Positions 17,557-26,413 of a stretch of 64,000 nucleotides of DNA are shown one piece after another. A model generated the notes under the pieces. The model had not been told where the DNA came from. It made no database searches and saw nothing but the letters and a program-made list of their open reading frames with translations. Origin of the DNA: Paenibacillus pabuli NBRC 13638 (GTDB lineage: Bacteria > Bacillota > Bacilli > Paenibacillales > Paenibacillaceae); NCBI RefSeq assembly GCF_001514495.1, contig NZ_BCNM01000004.1, positions 1 through 64,000 on the forward strand. The letters run 5' to 3'. Every line of letters begins with the position of its first letter. Position 1 is the stretch's first letter. Made by a program: the position numbers and the translations under genes.

Positions 17557-19431
17557 ATGGGACGGGGGCTGCTGAAGCTGCCGGGCATCCGGCCGATACT
17601 GGCGCTGGCTTCAGCGCTGGTACTGCTGCAGGCGATGACGATTATCATGCAGGCCAAATGGCTGGCACAGGCGATTACGGCATTGTTTGGAGGTTCACCC
17701 GTAACGGAGCAGTACCCCGTACTGCTATTGTTCCTGGCTGCTTTTGCCGCCCGCTATGCCTTATCCTTCTGGTTGCAGCTCATCGCTTCGCGGTACGCGG
17801 AGAAGACAGGAAACGATCTGCGCACACAGATGGTGGAGCAGTGGTTCCGGCTGGGACCGCGTTTTGCCAAGACGGAAGGAACAGGGCATCTGGTAACGCT
17901 GGCACGCGAAGGAACAGCCCAGTATAAGACGTATCTGGAACTGTTTATTCCCCGAATGCTGGGGATGGGGTTCACGCCAATCGTTATTCTGTTCTATGTC
18001 TTCAAGCTGGATATGATGTCCGGGGTTATTTTGACGCTGACGCTGCCGATCCTGATCGTGTTTATGATTCTGGTGGGATTGGCTGCACAGCGCAAGATCG
18101 ATGGACAGTTCAAGTCGTACAAAGCGCTGGCGAACCATTTTGTGGATACGCTGCGGGGACTGGAAACACTCAAAACACTGGGGCAAAGCAGCAAGCACGG
18201 AGAGACGATCATTCGGGTCAGTCAGCGTTATCGCAAGGCTACGATGTCTACCCTGCGCATGGCTTTTCTATCCTCCTTCGCACTCGATTTCTTCACCATG
18301 CTGTCGGTGGCTTCGGTGGCGGTTGGGTTGGGGCTGCGTCTGACGGAAGGACATATGCTGCTTGGACCAGCGCTGACCGTACTCATTCTCGCACCGGAAT
18401 ACTTCCTGCCTGTTCGAATGGTAGGCGCAGATTACCACGCCACACTGGACGGCAAAGAGGCGGGGGAAGCGATCAGTCAGATGATTGAACGAGGGAAGTT
18501 GGCTGAACTTAAGCAAAAGGAAGCATACACGAGTGCTGTTCTACATGGTGTGTCAGAAAAGAACGGAGAATTCTCTTCGCCTGAGCCTACTTTTGGTCAA
18601 GGCGACGTATCCGCATCCACCATACGGGTGGTCTTGCATGATGGAAACGCCCGAAGTGTCGCCGCTGCTTCCTCATCCAAACTGTCTTGGGAGGCGACGA
18701 GCAGACTGGCACTTACCAATGTACAGGTGCGGCATGAAGAAGAGGGGCCATGCTCGCTGAATGATGTGACGTTTCAAGTTTCCGGTCTTGGCAAAGTAGG
18801 CATTATCGGAGCGAGCGGAGCGGGGAAATCGACCTTGATGGATGTAATTGCAGGTTTTCAGCCGCTTACTTCAGGTCAGATCTTATATAACGGGCGGCCC
18901 TTATCTCCAGAGATGATGGAAGATTGGCGAAAACAAACGGCGGCCATCCCGCAGCATCCAACGATCTTCAGTGGAAGTCTGGCGGATAATGTTCGGTTCT
19001 ATGTGCCGGAAGCTTCGGATGCGGGGGTGGCTAAAGCCATTCACGCTGCAGGTTTGCATAAGCTGGCTTCCTCCTTGCCAAATGGGATGCATGAGTTCAT
19101 TGGGGCTGGGGGAAGGCAGCTCAGTGGAGGACAGGAACAGCGGGTTGCTTTGGCGAGGGCTTTGCTTAGTGCACGCCCGATCCTGCTGTTGGATGAGCCG
19201 ACTGCGCATCTGGATGTGGAGACCGAGTATGAACTGAAACAGACGATGCTGCCGCTGTTCGAAGGTAAGCTGGTGTTTTTGGCAACACATCGACTGCACT
19301 GGATGCCCCATATGGACCGCATTATTGTGATGGATGGTGGCACGGTTGCAGAGGCGGGAACACATGAGGAATTGTTGGCCCGACAAGGCGTATATTACCA
19401 GATGATTCAGGCCCAGATGGAGGCGGTGTAA
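17557..19431 (+). CDS. cydD: Thiol reductant ABC exporter subunit CydD
   Basis: This 624-residue ABC half-transporter has an N-terminal six-helix domain (residues 1-310). A hydrophilic linker longer than usual (about 315-385) leads to a nucleotide-binding domain with Walker [10 protein letters not shown], signature LSGGQEQRVALARAL, Walker B ILLLDEPTAHLD and the H-loop in FLATHRL. The first segment (LPGIRPILALASALVLLQAMTIIMQAKWL) is CydD-like. With CydC it forms the heterodimer that exports glutathione/cysteine-type thiols in E. coli and is needed to assemble cytochrome bd. The gene starts one base after the cydB stop. In B. subtilis nomenclature the two names may be exchanged. Confidence 0.9.
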   Translation: MGRGLLKLPGIRPILALASALVLLQAMTIIMQAKWLAQAITALFGGSPVTEQYPVLLLFLAAFAARYALSFWLQLIASRYAEKTGNDLRTQMVEQWFRLGPRFAKTEGTGHLVTLAREGTAQYKTYLELFIPRMLGMGFTPIVILFYVFKLDMMSGVILTLTLPILIVFMILVGLAAQRKIDGQFKSYKALANHFVDTLRGLETLKTLGQSSKHGETIIRVSQRYRKATMSTLRMAFLSSFALDFFTMLSVASVAVGLGLRLTEGHMLLGPALTVLILAPEYFLPVRMVGADYHATLDGKEAGEAISQMIERGKLAELKQKEAYTSAVLHGVSEKNGEFSSPEPTFGQGDVSASTIRVVLHDGNARSVAAASSSKLSWEATSRLALTNVQVRHEEEGPCSLNDVTFQVSGLGKVGIIGASGAGKSTLMDVIAGFQPLTSGQILYNGRPLSPEMMEDWRKQTAAIPQHPTIFSGSLADNVRFYVPEASDAGVAKAIHAAGLHKLASSLPNGMHEFIGAGGRQLSGGQEQRVALARALLSARPILLLDEPTAHLDVETEYELKQTMLPLFEGKLVFLATHRLHWMPHMDRIIVMDGGTVAEAGTHEELLARQGVYYQMIQAQMEAV

Positions 19432-19432
19432 G

Positions 19433-21379
19433 ATGAAAGCCGGATATGAGCAGACAGAAACAGCCCGGAGCAGGGACCAAAAGAATAGCTGGATCACTCC
19501 GTACGTGGCACAGTACCGCTGGAGACTCATAGCAGTCATTGCGTTGGGGATTTGCGCTACGCTATGTGCCGTCCTGCTGCTTTTCACCTCCGGATTTCTG
19601 ATCTCCAAGTCGGCGCTCCGTCCGGAAAATATTTTGATGGTATATGTACCCATTGTGGGTGTTCGTGCATTTGGGATTTTCCGTGCCGTATTCCGGTATA
19701 TTGAACGTTTGGCTGGACATGATGCGGTATTGCGTATACTCGCGGATCAGCGCGTGAAGCTGTATCGGATTTTGGAGCCGCAGGCACTGTTCCTGCGCTC
19801 TCGCATGCAGACGGGAGACGTACTTGGTGCTCTCGCAGAGGATGTAGAACGATTGCAGGATATTTACCTACGCACGGTATTTCCGGCGGTTACGGCACTT
19901 GTAATGTATGGTGGAGCTGTTGTGGCCTTTGGCAGCGTTGATCTGGGCTTTGCACTGTGGATGGGTTTATATATGCTGTTTCTGGTTGCCGTGCTGCCTG
20001 CCATCTCTCTCCGAGTGACGTGGAAGTTGCGGGTCCGGCTGAAACGGGAGAATGCCAAGTTGTATACGCGTCTGACCGATGGTGTGCTTGGCCTCGGGGA
20101 TTGGATAGCGAGTGGACGAGCCGAAGAATTTGTACGTCGGCAGGAAGAGTCCGAAGGGCAGGCAGATATGATTCGACTCCGCTTGCGGCAATGGACACGC
20201 TGGCGTGATCTGGTTGCGCAGTGCGTGATTGGGTTGATGGTGGTATTCGTGACCTTATGGGCGGGAAGTGCGGCTTCTGCCGGACAGCTGCCTGCAGTCA
20301 TGATTGCAGCATTTGTGCTGGTCCTGTTTCCACTCACGGAAGCAATGCTGCCTGTAGGAGATGCAGTGGAGCATATCCCGCAGTATCGTGAATCGCTGGA
20401 ACGATTGCAGCACTTGGAAGGTGAAGAGCATAAGCCGGATCAGTCTGGAACCGAAGAAGCGAATGCAGCAGCCGGAGCCAAAGAAGATATGACCTCAGGG
20501 GTACCCAGTAATCCGGTAACCGTACCGCAGTTGGGTTCCCTGAATCCTGCGGAAAGAGCTTCGGACCGACGTATTCGCTTACGCATTCCGCCTAGGCTGC
20601 GAGCCGACATTCAGATCGATCAGGTGAGTTATCGTTATACGCCAGATGCTCCATTTGCAGTGCAGGAGGTATCCCTTCATCTTCCTCAGGGCAAACGCTT
20701 GGCTATTCTCGGTCGCAGTGGCGGTGGGAAATCCACTCTTCTGAAGCTCATTCAGGGTGCGTTGCTTCCATCCGCCGGGAATGTATTAATTAATAATCTT
20801 CCGGTAGGATCGATGGGCGAAAATATAACGGATGTCATTGCCGTGCTGAACCAAAGTCCGCATCTATTTGATACAACGGTAGCCAACAATCTGCGGATCG
20901 GACGTCCACATGCAACAGACGAAGAAATCCAGCGAGTGGCTGCGCAAGTAGGTTTATCCGACCTGATTGAATCATTGCCACAAGGCTACCATACTCCGAT
21001 GCTGGAGACGGGACTTCGGTTCTCTGGTGGAGAAAGACAGCGGATTGCACTGGCTCGGGTACTTCTTCGCGAAACGCCTGTCGTTATTTTCGATGAACCG
21101 ACGGTAGGACTTGATCCTGTGACGGAGCGAGCGCTTATGCGGACGATTCTGGACAGCATGCAGGGCAAAACAATGATCTGGGTCACCCATCACCTGATGG
21201 GAGCGGAACGGATGGATGAACTTATTTTTATGGAAAATGGCCAGATTACCATGCAGGGTTCTCACGAACAACTGCTAGCCCGGGAAAAGCGTTATCGCCG
21301 TCTCGTTGAACTTGACCGACCCGGGTGGTCTGACTTGCTTACAGCGGAGTTGAAGCTGCCTCCTGCCGCTTCGAGATAG
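19433..21379 (+). CDS. cydC: Thiol reductant ABC exporter subunit CydC
   Basis: The 648-residue partner of CydD. The membrane domain carries the CydC pattern 'LLLFTSGFLISKSALRP', 'VYVPIVGVRAFGIFRAVFRYIERLAGHDAVLR'. The ATPase domain has Walker A GRSGGGKST, signature FSGGERQRIALARVLL and Walker B VVIFDEPTVGLDP. As in cydD, an unusually long polar linker (about residues 320-395) separates the domains. The gene starts one base after the cydD stop, and a terminator follows. Its role in bd oxidase maturation is known for the family; the linker function is unknown. Confidence 0.9.
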   Translation: MKAGYEQTETARSRDQKNSWITPYVAQYRWRLIAVIALGICATLCAVLLLFTSGFLISKSALRPENILMVYVPIVGVRAFGIFRAVFRYIERLAGHDAVLRILADQRVKLYRILEPQALFLRSRMQTGDVLGALAEDVERLQDIYLRTVFPAVTALVMYGGAVVAFGSVDLGFALWMGLYMLFLVAVLPAISLRVTWKLRVRLKRENAKLYTRLTDGVLGLGDWIASGRAEEFVRRQEESEGQADMIRLRLRQWTRWRDLVAQCVIGLMVVFVTLWAGSAASAGQLPAVMIAAFVLVLFPLTEAMLPVGDAVEHIPQYRESLERLQHLEGEEHKPDQSGTEEANAAAGAKEDMTSGVPSNPVTVPQLGSLNPAERASDRRIRLRIPPRLRADIQIDQVSYRYTPDAPFAVQEVSLHLPQGKRLAILGRSGGGKSTLLKLIQGALLPSAGNVLINNLPVGSMGENITDVIAVLNQSPHLFDTTVANNLRIGRPHATDEEIQRVAAQVGLSDLIESLPQGYHTPMLETGLRFSGGERQRIALARVLLRETPVVIFDEPTVGLDPVTERALMRTILDSMQGKTMIWVTHHLMGAERMDELIFMENGQITMQGSHEQLLAREKRYRRLVELDRPGWSDLLTAELKLPPAASR

Positions 21380-21436
21380 CGGAACTCCCGGTATAACAAC
21401 ATTCTGGAGAGAATGTCGGTTCTCTCTAAACGCCAA

Positions 21437-21471
21437 ACGAGCCATGGGAGTCATTCCAAGGCTCGTTTTTG
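21437..21471 (+). terminator. Rho-independent terminator of the cyd operon
   Basis: ACGAGCC (21437-21443) pairs with GGCTCGT (21460-21466), extended inward by TGG/CCA, and is followed by T residues. The next 160 bp up to the lacI-family stop hold only unsupported frames. Confidence 0.85.
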
Positions 21472-21633
21472 TCATGCCTGTTTTGGTTACCCTGGTTCTG
21501 GTTCGCGGTCTTCGACAGGGCAGTACCAGAACGGCAGACATCTACTCTGCTGGCGTCTCGTTATATTTAGCAATGGGTTTGATGATGCAGGGTGCAAACG
21601 ATGGATCTGCTACAGACCAAACAACTACATCGC

Positions 21634-22665
21634 TCAGAACTCCTGTTCCAGCAGCATAGCTGTGCCGCAGGATTGACGCAGAACCAGTTCCGGCTCTACT
21701 TTAATGCAGCGGTTATCCATCTGTTTGTTCATCAGATCGAACAGAATCATGGCAGCGAGGCGTCCAATTTTGTCGGTATCCTGCTTGACGGTGGTTAGCG
21801 GCGGATCGGTATAACGGCAGGCCTCGATATCGTCGCAACCTGCAACGGCAATATCCTCCGGAATGCGCAGCCCCGCTTCCCTAAAGGCGCGGATAGCTCC
21901 GAATGCGAGCAGATCCGTGGCTGCAAACACAGCTCGTGGCAGGACGTCACAGGTGAGCATTTTTTTTGCGACTTCGTATCCGTCCACCGCGGCATAATCT
22001 TTGCTGTATACCACCCATTCGGGGTTCTCCTCAAGACTAAACTGCTTTAGGGAACGTTTGAAAGCCTCCTCCCTCTGTTGCATCACTAGAGAAGCCCGCT
22101 CTAGTCCGATAAAACCGATTTCCCGGTAACCGTTCATATAAAATTGCTCTACGACCTTGGTTGAGATCTTCTCGTTATCCGACATGATGTAACAGGAGCT
22201 CTGTCCTGTCAGTTCGATGTCAATTCCGATACAAGGAATGGGGCTGGCATCAAGGTCGAATACACTGCTCTCAACTTCATCCCCTGCAATAATAATGCAG
22301 CCATCTACTTGAAAATACTTTGATCGCGCCAAGTAGTCCTCGCCCTGATCCAGAAATTTCTCATTGGAGAAGAAGAGCAGATCATATCCAAGCAAGCCAA
22401 TCTGTTTTTTAAAAGCGTTGATGACTTCTACAAAGAAAGGGTGACTGAAATCGACGTTCAGTTTCCCTGCAAATACAACGCCAACGAGGTTGGATTTTTT
22501 GGTCGCGAGCGTTTTGGCTGAAGAAGAAGGACGATAGCCGGTCTCTTCCATAATCTTGAGCACTCGTTGGCGAGTCTCCTCGCCGATATCTGGATAGTTG
22601 TTGATGATCTTGGATACCGTTGCTACAGACACGTCGGCTAAACGGGCTACCGTTTTGATATTCAT
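21634..22665 (-). CDS. LacI-family transcriptional regulator
   Basis: The 343-residue regulator has the LacI N-terminal headpiece 'NIKTVARLADVSVATVSKIINN' and hinge region 'YRPSSSAKTLATKKSNLVGVVF', then a periplasmic-binding-like sugar-sensing domain (residues 60-340; 'AVFAATDLLAFGAIRAFREAG', 'DIAVAGCDDIEACRYTDPPLTTVKQD'). It is divergent from the CUT1 importer at 23.1-26.3 kb. A 20-bp palindrome sits just downstream of that importer's promoter and a degenerate copy lies next to its own start, so it probably represses the importer and itself until a sugar binds. Confidence 0.9.
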   Translation of the reverse strand: MNIKTVARLADVSVATVSKIINNYPDIGEETRQRVLKIMEETGYRPSSSAKTLATKKSNLVGVVFAGKLNVDFSHPFFVEVINAFKKQIGLLGYDLLFFSNEKFLDQGEDYLARSKYFQVDGCIIIAGDEVESSVFDLDASPIPCIGIDIELTGQSSCYIMSDNEKISTKVVEQFYMNGYREIGFIGLERASLVMQQREEAFKRSLKQFSLEENPEWVVYSKDYAAVDGYEVAKKMLTCDVLPRAVFAATDLLAFGAIRAFREAGLRIPEDIAVAGCDDIEACRYTDPPLTTVKQDTDKIGRLAAMILFDLMNKQMDNRCIKVEPELVLRQSCGTAMLLEQEF

Positions 22666-22678
22666 TTACATCCCTCGG

Positions 22679-22698
22679 ATTCTAAACTAGTTTCGTAA
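22679..22698 (-). promoter_or_regulatory. Imperfect LacI-type operator next to the regulator gene
   Basis: One arm, TTTCGTAA, is identical to the main operator arm. The spacer CTAG and the other arm ATTCTAAA are degenerate. Lying about 15-30 bp upstream of the regulator start codon, it would allow autorepression. Confidence 0.4.
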
Positions 22699-23045
22699 AC
22701 TGCTGCTGTATCGTTTTTGTTTTCTTGCAAGTATTTTATGCTACAACGACCGGAGAGTCAACAGTACAGGGGTGTTTCCAAGCTAGAATAGTATACATCA
22801 ATGGAATTTATATACTTAGCAATAAATATTGCGAAAATTCAGTCACATTTTAGCTGACCCGCCTTACATTTTTAGAGATTTGATGCCATTTTAAAGGGGG
22901 AATCAGTATTATATTTTGCAGCAAAACATATTGTATGCATCCGGGTTTCGTAAAAGTGAGTGCGGTTATAAGTGAGAAAAAGATGCAGCAACCCTTGGTT
23001 CAGAGCGGTTTCCATCTAATAAATTGAAAAAAAGTAAATAAACTA

Positions 23046-23074
23046 TTTACAAATTTATCAGGTAGAGTCATAAT
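23046..23074 (+). promoter_or_regulatory. Promoter of the sugar importer operon
   Basis: TTTACA and CATAAT are separated by exactly 17 bp. Predicted transcription starts near 23081, directly before the operator palindrome. Confidence 0.65.
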
Positions 23075-23085
23075 GAGGTTGTAAA

Positions 23086-23105
23086 TTACGAAACTGATTT
23101 CGTAA
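23086..23105 (+). promoter_or_regulatory. LacI-family operator
   Basis: TTACGAAA-CTGA-TTTCGTAA is a perfect 8-4-8 inverted repeat located just after the predicted transcription start, a typical repressor position. Its arm recurs near the divergent regulator. Confidence 0.7.
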
Positions 23106-23134
23106 ATCGATCTTAAATGGTTGGGGGAAGCGAT

Positions 23135-24478
23135 ATGAAGAAAAAGATTTTATCCATTTCACTTGTAACCGCTTTACTGTTCGTACTTGCCGCTTGTGGC
23201 AGCGGCTCTACTGAATCAGAAGGTAACCAGACTGCAGATGGCAGCAAAAAAGTGACTTTGAAGATCATTCATTGGCAGCAAGAGAATATTAACAACTACA
23301 TCAAAGAGTTCAATAAGAAATTTGAAGAAAAATATCCGGATGTAAAGGTGGAATATACAACAGTTCCGGCAGACGCAACTTATGATCAGTTGATGCAAAC
23401 ACGGATGAATGCTGGTAACAACGGAGATGTGGATATCATTCCGCTCAAATCGAGCTTTGTAGGCGCTCCGCAGGAATGGTCCAAGGGCGCTGCTGATCCG
23501 ATGTGGAAGCAATGGGTTGATGCAGGGCTGATCAGTGACTTGTCTGATCAATCATTTATCAAAAACTACAATGAAGCTGATGTCCAGAACGCAATGACGT
23601 ACAACGACAAAGTGTATGGTGTAAACATGGGTAAAGTGGCTTTCACAGGACTGTTCTACAACAAGGACCTTTTCGCAAAATATAATCTGGAAGTGCCTTC
23701 AACCTGGGATGAATTGCAAAATGTCATCAAAGTGTTTAAAGATAACGGCGTAGAAGCCCTGGGTCTGGCAGGCAAGGATGTGTGGCCAATAGGCCTCGCA
23801 GTGCAAGGTCTTCAGGCTTCTATTCATGATGATCAGCTTGCTTATATCAAAGGTCTGTGGACTGGCGAATCCAAGCTGACTGATCCGATCCAAATCGAAG
23901 TATTGCAGAAATCTCAGATTTTGATGAACAGCGCAATGCCTGGCTTCATGGGTGTGGACTATGGAACATTGCCAAGTTTGTTCGCCTCAGGAAAGGTTGC
24001 CATGATTGCTGACGGCACTTGGGATGCAACGACGATTCAAACGGCAAACCCTGATCTGAAGTTCGGGTATTTCCCAATTCCGGGTAGCAACGATGCTGCC
24101 AAGAACCAAAATCTGGCTGGTAAATACGATATGACCTGGATGGTGGTGGATAAATCACCGAACAAGGATTACGCAATGAAATGGCTCGAAATGTTATCGG
24201 AGAAAGAGAACTACACGGACTTTGTGAATGCAGCCGGATTCCTGCCGACACAGCCTGATGTGGAAATGACGAGTGAGTTTATCAAAGGGATTCAGCCCTA
24301 TCTGGAAGACTTCAAGCTTTCCTGGGATCAGTTGTTCATTAACCGTCAGAATGTAGGACAGTACATTGCCGAGGCCAGCGTTCACGCTGAGATGCTTAAG
24401 CCTGCCGGACCGATTGCAACACCGGAAGAGCTTGCTGGTAAGTCACAAGCGGATTGGGACGCTGCTGCTCCAAAGTAA
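23135..24478 (+). CDS. Extracellular sugar-binding lipoprotein (CUT1 ABC importer)
   Basis: The 447-residue family 1 solute-binding protein has lipobox LAAC (Cys21), then 'VTLKIIHWQQENINNYIKEF' and typical C-terminal segments such as 'DKSPNKDYAMKWLEMLSEKENYTDFVNAAGFLP'. The ATG at 23135 follows GGGGGAAG; an upstream in-frame ATG at 23117 would spoil the signal peptide. It captures an oligosaccharide or monosaccharide at the membrane surface for the two permeases downstream. The sugar is not evident. It is controlled by the divergent LacI protein. Confidence 0.9.
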   Translation: MKKKILSISLVTALLFVLAACGSGSTESEGNQTADGSKKVTLKIIHWQQENINNYIKEFNKKFEEKYPDVKVEYTTVPADATYDQLMQTRMNAGNNGDVDIIPLKSSFVGAPQEWSKGAADPMWKQWVDAGLISDLSDQSFIKNYNEADVQNAMTYNDKVYGVNMGKVAFTGLFYNKDLFAKYNLEVPSTWDELQNVIKVFKDNGVEALGLAGKDVWPIGLAVQGLQASIHDDQLAYIKGLWTGESKLTDPIQIEVLQKSQILMNSAMPGFMGVDYGTLPSLFASGKVAMIADGTWDATTIQTANPDLKFGYFPIPGSNDAAKNQNLAGKYDMTWMVVDKSPNKDYAMKWLEMLSEKENYTDFVNAAGFLPTQPDVEMTSEFIKGIQPYLEDFKLSWDQLFINRQNVGQYIAEASVHAEMLKPAGPIATPEELAGKSQADWDAAAPK

Positions 24479-24512
24479 ATTAACGTTCATGGCACAAGAT
24501 GTGCCGCATGCG

Positions 24513-24575
24513 CCGGAATAGCGCTCGGGTCAGAGCCTTCAGGCCCGACCAGGCTGTTATTCCGGTTTTCCTTTG
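24513..24575 (+). terminator. Attenuating hairpin between binding protein and permease genes
   Basis: CCGGAATA (24513-24520) pairs with TATTCCGG (24558-24565), with an inner TCGGG/CCCGA stem, followed by TTTTCCTTT. Because the permeases follow without a new promoter, partial termination to keep permease levels lower than the binding protein is likely. Confidence 0.65.
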
Positions 24576-24608
24576 TCTTAGTTTTACCCCATGAAAGGTG
24601 TGAGGACA

Positions 24609-25502
24609 ATGTATCCGTTTGGAAAAGGTAAGGCGCGGCTGATTCCTTATCTGTATTTGAGCATCCCATTACTGCTTTATGTCGTGTTTGGCTTCGGTCC
24701 ATCACTTGTGACGGTACTGTTTTCGTTTACGGATGCTACTGGCGTTCGGGGCCAGGAATGGAGCTTTATCGGCTTTGAAAATTATAAAACATTTTTTGGT
24801 GCATCCAATGCGGGAGACCGAATGGATGCTATTGGGCGATCCCTATATTTTGCGTTTGCTGTCGTGATCATACAAAATGCAGTGGGCTTGTTCATGGCGA
24901 TCTTGATCAATAAGAAGCTTAAAGGCGATAAATTATATCGTGCGGTCTTCTTTTTACCGGTGGTGCTGGGTGTTACGGTATCCGGACTCATTTGGCAGCT
25001 TGTTGCGAATCCGCTGGGTGGACCCGCCCAGTCGCTTCTGAATTTCTTTGGCACCAGTTCCAACTTTTTTGGCGATTATAATGTTGCCTTTGAATTGATT
25101 ATTTTTGTTCAGATCTGGATGTATATGGGCTACTCCATGACGATTTTTCTTGCAGGTCTGCAATCCATTCCGAGCGATCTGTATGAGGCGGGTTACATGG
25201 ATGGTGCTTCGGGGTGGAAAGCATTTACAAACATTACATTCCCGATGATCGCTCCTTCATTCACGGTCAACATGCTGTTGTCCATCATCGGAGCTTTGCA
25301 AACCTTTGACATTATATATGTACTCACGGGTGGTAAGTTCAATACAACGACGCTTGCATTTGATGTATATGCTACGGCGTTTGGCACCGGAACGGCGGAT
25401 TACGGATTGGCTTCGGCCGTCGCGATGATTCAGTTCCTCTTTGTATTTACGATATCGATGGTTGCACTATTCTATCTTCGCAGAAGAGAGGTGGAAGCGT
25501 AA
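24609..25502 (+). CDS. Sugar ABC transporter permease (MalF type)
   Basis: The 297-residue protein has six hydrophobic segments and the CUT1 EAA loop 'EAGYMDGASGWKAFTNITFPMIAPS', which docks onto the ATPase. The frame opens at 24591, but the ATG at 24609 has GTGAGG at correct distance. The last base of its stop is the first of the next ATG. It is paired with the MalG-type permease. No ATPase is encoded nearby, so a shared MsmX-like subunit elsewhere in the genome is inferred. Confidence 0.9.
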   Translation: MYPFGKGKARLIPYLYLSIPLLLYVVFGFGPSLVTVLFSFTDATGVRGQEWSFIGFENYKTFFGASNAGDRMDAIGRSLYFAFAVVIIQNAVGLFMAILINKKLKGDKLYRAVFFLPVVLGVTVSGLIWQLVANPLGGPAQSLLNFFGTSSNFFGDYNVAFELIIFVQIWMYMGYSMTIFLAGLQSIPSDLYEAGYMDGASGWKAFTNITFPMIAPSFTVNMLLSIIGALQTFDIIYVLTGGKFNTTTLAFDVYATAFGTGTADYGLASAVAMIQFLFVFTISMVALFYLRRREVEA

Positions 25503-26320
25503 TGAAGCAGAGCCAAACGTCGAGAGTTGTCAGCTACGTCATCGTCCTGCTTATGCTTGCGTTGTACGTTTTCCCTCTGTTCTATCTGTTCAATGTGTCC
25601 ATGAAGACACAGACAGAGTATTTGCTTGATCCTGTAGCCCTTACCGAAGGAATCCGGCTTGAGAACTTTTCCGAAGCTTGGAATAAAGGAAACTTCTCGC
25701 AGTATATGTGGAACAGTGTGTTCTATACAGGGATGTCCACCCTGCTGACGTTGATTTTGTCTGTATTTGCTGCATTCCCGCTCGCACGCAGATACGTTAA
25801 GTTCAGCACATTCATTTATATTTTCTTTCTGATCTCCATGTATCTTCCCAACCCGCTCATTCCGCAGTTTTCCCTGATCAATAATCTGGGTCTCTACAAC
25901 ACCCAAATCGGGTACATCTTACTGAAGACGACGGGTACGGGCATTGCGTTTCTGATGTTTGTGGGTTATATCAAATCAATATCGCGTGAATTGGATGAGG
26001 CGGCCGCCATGGACGGCTGCGGATATACAAGGTATCTGTTCACCATCCTTGTTCCATTAATGAAGCCTATACTGGCAACAGGCATTATTCTCACGGCAAT
26101 TGGCGTATGGAATGATATTATTGGACCTACCATTTATTTGTCTGATCCGAATTATCAGCCTGTAACCAAAGGACTCTTCACATTCTATGGACAATACATG
26201 AACAACTGGCCGCTGCTCGCCTGTGGTATTCTTATCGTTACATTGCCGTTGGCTATACTGTACGTTTCTTTGCAACGCTTCATTGTTGGAGGCGCCATGG
26301 CCGGGGCTGTTAAATCTTAA
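25502..26320 (+). CDS. Sugar ABC transporter permease (MalG type)
   Basis: The 272-residue inner-membrane subunit has six membrane spans and the MalG-type EAA motif 'ELDEAAAMDGCGYTRYLFTILVPLMKP'. The ATG overlaps the previous stop by one base (TAATG), indicating coupled translation. It ends in 'MAGAVKS', the usual C-terminus of this family. It is the last gene of the LacI-controlled importer, with no hydrolase or ATPase attached. Confidence 0.9.
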   Translation: MKQSQTSRVVSYVIVLLMLALYVFPLFYLFNVSMKTQTEYLLDPVALTEGIRLENFSEAWNKGNFSQYMWNSVFYTGMSTLLTLILSVFAAFPLARRYVKFSTFIYIFFLISMYLPNPLIPQFSLINNLGLYNTQIGYILLKTTGTGIAFLMFVGYIKSISRELDEAAAMDGCGYTRYLFTILVPLMKPILATGIILTAIGVWNDIIGPTIYLSDPNYQPVTKGLFTFYGQYMNNWPLLACGILIVTLPLAILYVSLQRFIVGGAMAGAVKS

Positions 26321-26355
26321 TTTTGGTGCAGGAGCTATTGATTAGTGATTCACCG

Positions 26356-26406
26356 CAAACAAGGAAGCAACCCTCACGGTAGTGAAGGTTGCTTCCTTGT
26401 TTGTTT
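26356..26406. terminator. Bidirectional terminator between convergent genes
   Basis: CAAACAAGGAAGCAACC and its complement form a 17-bp stem with an inner TCAC/GTGA. The 3' arm is T-rich in both readings. It lies between the importer and the leftward transferase gene. Confidence 0.85.
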
Positions 26407-26413
26407 ATACTAT

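Larger units (their letters stand above)
22666..23134. other. LacI / importer divergent control region
   Basis: 470 bp, AT-rich, no credible ORF. It contains the importer promoter (23046-23074), the main operator (23086-23105), an imperfect operator beside lacI (22679-22698), and an isolated half-site TTTCGTAA at 22946-22953. Confidence 0.6.

Noticed and set aside
21413..21676. Small frames between cydC and the lacI-family gene
   Set aside because: They run through the cyd terminator, have no RBS or conserved motif, and overlap the antisense of the regulator end.
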